DNA from: Corythucha ciliata
Taxonomy: Eukaryota; Arthropoda; Insecta; Hemiptera; Tingidae
NCBI GenBank assembly: GCA_038030265.1
Contig: CM075938.1
Location: 45,315,189-45,379,188 of the forward strand
DNA: 64,000 bases
Direction: 5' to 3'
Shown here: positions 56,588 to 64,000 of the stretch, one piece after another
Numbering within the stretch: the stretch's first letter is position 1
Layout: the number at the start of each line of letters is the position of its first letter
Notes under the pieces: model-generated
Database searches by the model: none
What the model saw: the letters and a program-made list of their open reading frames with translations, nothing else
What the model was told of the DNA's origin: nothing
Position numbers and translations under genes: made by a program

Positions 56588-57300
56588 AAAGCCACTCCAT
56601 TGGCATAACAGGAAACACAGAAGTTTCAGGAACATGTGAGCTATGCATGATCGGCAAACAAGCCAGATTTCCATTCAAGTCAAAAGGAAATCGCTCAAAT
56701 GAACTTCTTAATTTAATCGTAAGCGATCTTTGTGGTCCCATGGAACAGAAATCCATAGGAGGAAGTTCGTACTTTTTGACACTAATTGACGACCATTCTC
56801 GTTACGTCACAGTTTACTTCTTGACTCATAAAAGTCAAGCTGCAGACTGCATTAAACAGTCCTGCACAATGGTCCAACGTCAAAAAGATCAAAAAATCAA
56901 GATTTTTCGAAGCGACCAAGGGTCAGAATACTTGAATTAAAAAGTGAAGACTTATTTCAAAAATATTGGCATTGTTCAACAAACCACGCACCGTTACTCG
57001 CCATCTTCAAACGGCTTAGCTGAGCGTATGAATCGTACGTTAGTCGAAAAAGCGAGAACTATGCTCGCTGATGCAGGCCTGGGCAAAGAATATTGGGCAG
57101 AAGCCATCGCCACGGCTGCGTATCTTCGTAAACAGATCTCCTGCTCGTACACTCAATGGCACGACCCCGTATGAATTGTGGGGGAAGGATCAAAGCCAAA
57201 CCTGGCCAACCTCAGGATTTTCGGGTGCGACGCTATGGTTCACATTCCAAAGGAGCGTCGCAAGAAATGGGACCGAAAGTCCGAAAAAATGCTTTTTGTA
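56550..57300 (+). pseudogene. Copia integrase region
   Basis: CELCMIGKQARFPF gives the Cys pair of the zinc-binding HHCC head. The catalytic core shows VSDLCGPM (first Asp), FRSDQGSEYL (second Asp) and SPSSNGLAERMNRTL (Glu). A TAA at 56938-56940 and frameshifts near 57130 and 57180 break it. Confidence 0.85.
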
Positions 57301-57689
57301 GGCTACTGTACGGAGACAAATGGTTATCGACTCATCAACCCTTCAACAAAGGCCGTCACAATCAGTCGAGACGTCGTGTTTCTAGAAGATTCCGACGCAA
57401 GACCTTCGATCAAGCCAACTTTGACGAGCATAACCGCGCTCTCTCCCAGTAGTAATGCCCCACCCACAAAATTATTCCTACTACGACAATCTCTTTGGAT
57501 TCAACAGAAGAGCAAGCTGCAGAGGACACTTCTAGTATTGATGATCAATCATCGATCTCAAATTGCACAGTCGTACTTAACGACGATGACACAGACGACA
57601 TTTACGAGGTTCCCCCTGAAAACGTTGATGAGCCCACACTTGCCGCTCCGGTGCGACGATCAGAGCGCACGCCTAAACCAGTCGTCTGG

Positions 57690-58860
57690 ACTGACTTTAT
57701 CTCTTTCCTCGCAGAAGAAGACTTGGACTTTCCCATGACCTACCAAGAGGCTATGGACAGCAACAATTCTTCCGAATGGGCAGCAGCAATGAAAGACGAG
57801 TTTGTTTCATTCAAAAAGAACAATACATTCACCGTAGCTGATCTTCCTCCAGGAAAAAAAGCTTTATCTACCAAATGGGTATACAAGGTGAAAAATGACG
57901 GCGACCGCAAACGTTTCAAGGCTAGACTCGTTGTTCGCGGATGCTCCCAAAAATCTGGTATTGACTACGCCGAAACCTACTCACCGGTTGTGAAATACAC
58001 TTCAATTAGATTTCTCTTGGCCTTCGCCGCTCAAAACAATTTGGACATCGACCACCTTGATGTCAAGACCGAAGAGATTTACCGGAAGAAATTTTCGTCT
58101 CTCCTCCTCCAGAATTTCTCGAACCCCATGAAAGAGGAAAAGTCTGGCGTCTTAACAAATCCATGTACGGGCTTAAACAGTCCGGCCGATGTTGAAACAC
58201 AAAAATTGACTCTGTCTTGCGAGAGCTCCATTTCCCCTTTCAGCCGCCGATCCTTGTATTTATTCCCGTTCGAGCGAGAAGGAGATGGCTGTAATCGCTC
58301 TCTACGTCGACGATCTCATTCTTCTTTCCGACAATAAAAAAATTAAGGAAGAAATCAAACACCGGCTTCATCAAGAGTTCGAAATGAACAACCTCGGAAG
58401 CCTGAAAAACTGCCTTGGAATGGACATCAGTCGTGACCGAGATTCCGGAAAGCTTTGGATCTCCCAAAAGAGCTACATAGAAAAAATTCTAAAGCGCTTC
58501 CATATGGAACAATCCAAACCAGTTGGAACTCCAATGGACACCAATTCGACGGAACAACTGTCGCTTACACCGGAAGAATCGAAGTCTAACGAGCCCTTCG
58601 ATAGAAACGTCCCTTATCAAGAGGCTATTGGTTCACTACTGTATGTATCTCTAATATCCCGACCTGACATCGTTTTTGCAGTTAATGTTCTTAGCCGTTT
58701 CAATACCAACTTTCAAAAAAGACATTGGATTGCTGTGAAACGAATACTGAGATATCTTAAAGGTTCTCTCGACCTAAAACTTGAATACTCCAAGACTCAA
58801 AATTTCGAACTATTCACCTACAGTGATGCAGACTGGGGAAACAAATTGAACGAAAGATCT
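57690..58860 (+). pseudogene. Copia reverse transcriptase region
   Basis: EWAAAMKDEF, STKWVYKVKNDG, RFKARLVVRGC and DYAETYSPVVKYTSI lead to the LDVKT block. After frame changes near 58070-58280 the frame resumes with ALYVDDLILLS (YVDD polymerase site), CLGMDISRD and YQEAIGSLLYVSL. The order is standard for Ty1/copia. Confidence 0.9.
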
Positions 58861-59279
58861 TCAGTTACCGGCTGTTGTTCGGAAATCGAAACAATTTTAT
58901 CTCTTGGGCTAGTCGTAAACAGAAATCAATCTCAATTTGTACCAACGAAGCTGAGTACATGGCACTATCCCTCAGTAGCCAAGAAACCATTTGGCTAAGA
59001 CGACTGACTTCAGAATTTTGTCCCAATATTGAGAAGAAGCCTACGATTGTATTTTGTGATAACTCGGGTGCGATAAATTGGGCTCAAAACGACATGATCA
59101 CCCAAAGAAGCAAACACATCGACATCAGATACCATTTCGTTCGCGACCATATAAAAAGTGGAACCGTCGTTGTCAAATATATGCCAACGGAAAACATGAT
59201 GGCAGATGTTTTCACGAAAGCATTGCCGGGACCAACGCATGCTAGATTTGTGAAATTACTAGGGCTCAAAAATGTTTAG
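58800..59279 (+). pseudogene. Copia RNase H region
   Basis: YSDADWGNKL, a frame change near 58880, then ISICTNEAEYMALSLSSQE, VFCDNSGAINWAQND and HIDIRYHFVRDH end at KLLGLKNV before a TAG at 59277-59279. This is the usual last domain of a copia pol. Confidence 0.9.
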
Positions 59280-59337
59280 TCTCCAAGTAATTTGCGTTTT
59301 GTAATTTTCAATTGTTCGCATATCATTCGAGGGACCG

Positions 59338-59501
59338 TGTTAGATTTTATTGCTTCACAGCAGCAAATGTTATGCTCCCTTCAGTCAGAACTTTAAGAGG
59401 CTTTTATGAAAAATGTTGTTCCCAAGTTCACACAGTTTTTCTTTCTTTAAATAATACAATTTTGATAAAATTGTCCTAGCTTTTTATGCGCATCTGCAAC
59501 A
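59338..59501 (+). repeat. 3' LTR of the copia element (internally deleted)
   Basis: 164 bp, from 'tgttagattttattgc' to 'gcgcatctgcaaca'. Compared with the 5' LTR it lacks about 40 bp after 'ctttaagag', including the TATA-like box, and has several substitutions. Confidence 0.92.
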
Positions 59502-59739
59502 TGTAGGCGTTTAACAAATGACGTACCGGCCGCGAGGAACCCTCTCGCAGTACGCGCACGAAGTGCACAGCTCGATCTCGACCAGAGTGTGTCGTATGAA
59601 AAAAACAGTCTTCCTCTTCACCGATATCCTTCTTCCGGTTCGATTTGTCTTAACTCCCTTTTCCGCCTCATACAATTTCTCAAATTTAGCCCCCCCCCCC
59701 TTAAAATTTCCGCCCAGTGCTATAGTCCTGAGTCCTAAA

Positions 59740-60180
59740 TAGGTCGAGTTTCCTGGCTGAATATCCGCGAAATAGTAGGTTCAGGGCCTTATAGTTTAAG
59801 CAAAATTGCAAGTTTTGGGGCCTCATTCTTGTCGGTACTACATGAGGCCATTTTTTTTCGTTAGATATTGGTTTAATTGCATGCAATTGGTCCGTCTAAC
59901 GAAATAATCTAAATTTCGGGCCTTTTTCGTGGCAGCCTATCCAACATGCTAGTCGGCTCCAACAAAGCCAGGAGCTCGACGAATACTTATGAAATTGGAA
60001 ATCACGGACAATGTGACTTTCGGGTCTTAATTCCATCGAAAAGGCAAGTTAATGGTCTTAATTGTTAATTGAAAGTTTCGGGGCCTTCTTTGTGCCGGCG
60101 AAACTCTGCCTAGCCGGCCTCATCAGGGCAACATTCCCCGAAATTGGAAGTATTCTGGCTGAATATCCTCCCAATCGACC
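59740..60180. repeat. 'gaaattgcaagtttc' type degenerate repeats
   Basis: Units such as 'tggctgaatatccgcgaaat', 'agcaaaattgcaagttttgg' and 'gaaattggaagtattctggc' match the 8.7-10.1 kb family. From 60180 to 61456 I see no gene. That stretch lies downstream of the LDL-A gene's stop and may include its 3' UTR. Confidence 0.6.
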
Positions 60181-61456
60181 CTGTGCCTACTCTCACTGTT
60201 CCTGGGTGAAGCATAGGTTCACCGCTAGGATCGCTCTCATTGAAATTTGTACGCAAAGCGAGGGTGCTACGTTGTGTTTTTACTATAACCGATGGGGTCA
60301 TTGGTGACAGTGAGAGAAGGTGGATGCCTTCATTAACCCCTCTGCGCCTGCGCTTCCGCGATTAACCACGTTCTGCGTCTGACAATGTCCATTTACAACC
60401 TTATTCAGAAACTTGCTTTTGAACATGGATAACGTTCATTAATTGGAAGCAGGAAAACTAATCGATTTGAGAATGTTGCTAGTACCTCCCCACCCGATCC
60501 GCGCCTGAATTGGACGATGGAAACACCCTCCATTTTTCCGCTCGAGAGGCTTTATTGTTCTCAATTAGAGAAAAGTGGAAACACTTGGACCTCCTCTCTC
60601 TATATCTTGACAACCTCAAAATGGAGATTTTCTGTAGGCCTAGTGGAGATTTCCCAGAACCGGAATTTGGAGAGCTCAACGACTCTGAAATAAAGGCCAG
60701 GCTAACTTCATAATTTTTAATAATTGTTTAAAGTGAAATGTACAGCATATACACTCATTTGTACATTATCAAAAAACGGGTTGGAAGAGAGGGGGTAGCA
60801 GAAAACAATTTAACAGTACATATTTCGTTGTTGTGTTATTTTTCTCTCATCCCTTCTCTCTATTTGTCTTTATATTAGGTTTTAGTGACTCAACGAAAGA
60901 AAAATATTATTTTGTGTTTCATGTATCAACAAAGTGTCATTCCCGTGTCTGAGATTTCCAGTTCATTACAAAATAGTAAAACTTAGCGCAAAAACTAAAA
61001 ATTAAAAAATACGCAGTTTAATAGACACATGTTGTTTACAATGATATTTACCTAATTCTCTTTCGTTTTGTTTTCATTCGTTAAAAATTATTTTTTTTCT
61101 GTTTCATAATTTATTTTTAAGGAATGTTCTTCAGCACTCATCTGCGCAGGAACATTATTTTAATGACTGTCGGTAACATTCTAAAACTAGGAAAAAACGT
61201 ATTTACATATTTTTACAGACTATAATACCGGCAATTACCGCTACCGTTTGCCTCCAAAAACCTATTCTAAGAACTTAGGGTAACGCGACTATTAAAAACA
61301 AAAACAAATTAAATAGAATTTAATATTCACATTTCATTAAGGCAGTCTTGACTTTTTTCCCTTCTCTCTTGCAGTTTTAGTCGAAGAAATGTTTTTAAAA
61401 GTTTGTTTTTCTGTCCATTGCACACTTCATTTTGCTTTTCTTCGTTTTGCGATTCA

Positions 61457-64000
61457 TCAACAGTTGATTTCCTCCGTGGACGATTTACAGTCTTGCTTGC
61501 CGTTGCAGCGCCACAAATGAGGGATACACTGCTGACTTGATGGGCATTTGAGCTCGTCGAAATTACAATTCCATTTGTCTAGCAAATGGAGGAAGTTAGT
61601 TTAAATGGTGAATTTTAGACGAAAAGGGAGAGGAATACTTACCGCATTGTTTTTCATCGCTTTGATCGGCGCAGTTAGGCTCTGAATCGCAGACTAAGTG
61701 TCGGCTGAGGCATGTTCCATCGTCACACTGTAGAGGGGCGAAACACGCGAGTCAAGGAATTGTAAAACTTGAAAGGAAGAGAGTGTATGGGCTTACCTGG
61801 AAATTGCTCAAACATTTGTGCTCTCTGCAGTGAAGCTCGTCAGATCCATCACGGCAGTCGGTTACGTTGTCACATTTTTGGCTCATGAAAATACAACCAC
61901 TTCCGTCTGGGCAGGATTCTTGTCCTGAAATGTGTTTCGAAAGTGTGAATACTGGCATGAGTAAAGGGTCAAAAAGGAAATACGATATATGGGAAGGTGG
62001 TCTCTTGGCATAATCATAAAAACGGACTCACCTGAAGCGCATATAGAAGAAGTGTTGGTGGAGTTGAGGAGCAGCATCGGTGCCGCTGAAGGTGTTGGCG
62101 GTTGTTGAGTGGTTGGATTTGAATCCGGAGTCGTCGTGGGAATGGCCGGCGTCGTCGACATTTCAACGAGTTTCTCCAACATGGTCGTCGTCATGGTTGG
62201 TTCCATCGACGGCGCCGTGGATGATGAAACGACGGGTTCAGATGTTTGACCAGTCGTCGTTCCATTTGTAGTTAGCGGCGGGGTTGAAACGTCGACCGCG
62301 GGAAATGTTGCCGTAACGGGCATCGGAGTTGTTTCAAAGGCAACCCTAGCAAGAGTCGTCAGGTTACTGACTAGTTCGGCTAGAGGCGAAACGCCTGTTG
62401 TGGCGTTATTGGATTCAGTTGACGTTGACGACCCGAAAATCGGCGTCAAAGTGGTCGCAGCCACGTCTTCGGCATCAAGAAGAGACGGTGTACTCAACGT
62501 CGAAGTACTTGGAGTCGTTTCCATCGGGGGGGTTTCTTGCTCCAATTTCCTCGGGCTTGCTGATGAGGAGAAAATAGGCATCACTGTCGAGAATGCGCCG
62601 TCGTCACCCAATGGAGATTTCTCCGTTGACGTAGTGACTTCTCGAACGGGAGTGACGGCCGTTTCAATTACTTCTTTCCTCATTCCTTCATCTGCGATGT
62701 TATCCGGAGCCGCGATCCGTTGTTGCTCGGCAATATTATAATTCTTATAGCTCTTTTCCTTTTTAGGCTTCAAGTAAGGTTTTTTTATATCTTCAGTATA
62801 ATCGTCGTCCAAACTATTGAAATTATCAGCGGAATTTTCGTCCAAAGCGAGCGGTGCGAGCGTTGAGCTAGACGCTGGTGACGGAGAATGAACAGTGGTG
62901 GCGGCGCCGCTTGAATTTAAAACTTCGTCACTTGATTGAGGAGGAACTGTGTGGACCTCTTCGGGTTGGTACGGTCCGTCGAGACCGTCGGGGAAATGAG
63001 CCAATGAGAACATGGGCGTTCCTTCGGTGTCCTCCTTGACGATGGGTGACTCGGTCGAGGCGGTGGTTTTGATCATTTCCGTTGTATTTTGAGAGGGCGT
63101 GAAAGCTGTTGAAGGCTCCGTTGAAGTTACAATACTGTCTGATTTCATGGTTTCGGTGGTCGGGGTAACAAGTTCAGAAGCAGTTGCGTTCGTCGAGTGG
63201 ACTTCTGAATTCGATGAATTCGTGCTAGTCACTCCCGCAGTGGGTGTAACGGGGATTTCAGCCGGGGTTGAAGCCGAGGTTTCGATAATAGACGTCGATG
63301 GTTGTGATGATGTCTCGGGCGTTGGTGATGGCTCTGGTTCGGCAGAGGGTTCAGGTTCTGGGGATGGCGCCAAAGGCTCCGTTACAAGTTTGGCCGACGG
63401 TTCGTGCTTGGTGGACGGAGCTGGTTCAGCTGATGGTTCTGGTTCAGCTGATGGCTCTGGCTCAGCTGATGGCTCTGGTTTAGCTAATGGCTCTGATTCA
63501 GCTGATGGTTCTGGTTCAGCTGATGGCTCTGGTTTAGCTGCTGGGTCTGGTTCAGCCGTCGGTTCCGGTTTAGACGATGGCTCCGGTTCCGCTGATGGTG
63601 ATGGTACAGCCGAAGGCTCCGGTTCCGCTGATGGGGTCGGCTCAGCTGACGGCACTGGTTCAGCCGATGGTTCTGGCTTGGCAGACGGCTCTGGTTCCGC
63701 CGATGGCTCCGGTTCGGCTGACGGTACAGGTTCCGCCGATGGCTCATGTTTGGTGGATGAATCCAGTTCATGAGACGACTCATCATGTTTCGCAGCAGGC
63801 TCTGGCTCAGCTGAAGATTCAGATTCGGCGGTTGATTCGTGCTCGACTAGCTTGACTGGACGGGATGATGAAGTTTCTTCGTGGGATGCCGAAGGTTCAG
63901 GTTTGGGAGTCTCATGAGAGTCAGTTGCCTCAGTTGACGGTTCAGGTTCGGGTGATGGTTGAGGTTCGGCTGATGGTTCGGGCTTGGCAGACGGTTCGGC
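61457..64000 (-). CDS. Ser/Pro/Glu-rich secreted-type protein ending in three LDL-receptor class A domains; 5' end outside the window
   Basis: LDL-A domains are ~40-residue, six-cysteine, calcium-binding modules of extracellular proteins. Exons in transcript order are 62032->64000 (partial), 61797-61924, 61643-61727 and 61457-61578, all joined in matching phase. The large exon encodes repeats of the PSAEPE type, then a Thr/Ser/Pro-rich mucin-like region with a Lys-rich island (PYLKPKKEKSYKNYN). It ends in SSICASG, where LDL-A 1 begins. LDL-A 1 contains CDNVTDCRDGSDELHC, LDL-A 2 contains CDSEPNCADQSDEKQC and LDL-A 3 contains CNGKQDCKSSTEEINC immediately before the stop. Domains 1 and 2 keep the acidic DxSDE calcium cluster; domain 3 has lost most of it. 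The protein is probably extracellular with a glycosylated stalk. I cannot assign a specific gene name. Confidence 0.9.
63390..64000 (-). repeat. 18-bp coding minisatellite (PSAEPE repeats)
   Basis: The + strand reads repeated 'gctgatggttctggttca' variants, giving P-S-A-E-P-E on the coding strand with K/T/V/M substitutions. The array continues past the window edge, so repeat number is probably variable. The long opposite-strand frames here are shadows of this bias. Confidence 0.9.

Larger units (their letters stand above)
55031..59506 (+). mobile_element. Ty1/copia LTR retrotransposon, full-length but inactive
   Basis: The element is bounded by the 5-bp target duplication TGTAG (55031-55035 and 59502-59506). 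LTRs begin TG and end CA. The internal order gag, protease, integrase, reverse transcriptase, RNase H is diagnostic of Ty1/copia. At least two in-frame stops (55856, 56938) and several frameshifts inactivate it. It lies upstream of the FMO gene, between two host genes. Confidence 0.95.

Noticed and set aside
63099..63773. Plus-strand frame with SADGSG repeats
   Set aside because: Antisense shadow of the PSAEPE minisatellite in the LDL-A gene, which has splice sites and domain homology on the minus strand.

Overview
The window is eukaryotic nuclear DNA, most likely from an arthropod. The genes are split by mostly short GT-AG introns of about 60-140 bases and sit in AT-rich DNA full of transposon fossils and degenerate short-period repeats. 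The gene set is animal: a secreted serpin, an SLC17-type transporter, a flavin-containing monooxygenase and an LDL-receptor-class-A protein. I cannot name the species. All four recognisable host genes lie on the minus strand. Their exons were assembled by eye from reading frame, splice signals, family motifs and matching intron phase. In every model the phases agree and the summed length is a whole number of codons.

Layout. 1-5190: no gene; degenerate repeat arrays and small fold-back elements. 5191-24895: a serpin gene whose N-terminal exon (24807-24895) is about 17 kb from the other six (5191-7565). The big intron holds repeat arrays, a Ty3/gypsy fragment (11.6-13.0 kb), a fold-back element (17.6 kb) and a broken IS630/Tc1/mariner-type transposon (18.7-21.4 kb). 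24.9-33.2 kb: intergenic, with fold-back elements carrying tRNA-like cores, long repeat arrays and a 5'-truncated LINE (29.7-30.7 kb). 33225-35017: an SLC17-family transporter in seven exons, with the first coding exon not found. 35-49 kb: repeats, a tRNA-containing fold-back (37.2-37.9 kb), a 1.85-kb palindrome (44.4-46.2 kb) and a broken THAP-domain fragment (46.8-47.3 kb). 49331-51588: an eight-exon flavin monooxygenase, complete except for a one-base deletion near 51488. 55031-59506: a complete but heavily mutated Ty1/copia retrotransposon with both LTRs and a 5-bp target duplication. 61457-64000: the 3' part of a Ser/Pro/Glu-rich protein ending in three LDL-receptor class A domains, cut by the window edge.

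The host genes show no common pathway. The most unusual protein is the serpin. A Thr/Pro-rich, mucin-like segment of about 300 residues sits where the helix E to helix F region should be, and the inhibitory hinge is not conserved. The most unusual DNA features are the AT-rich repeat families of about 30 bp (one unit contains a 3'-splice-site-like string), the fold-back elements with tRNA-like centres, and a marked excess of long G or C homopolymers.
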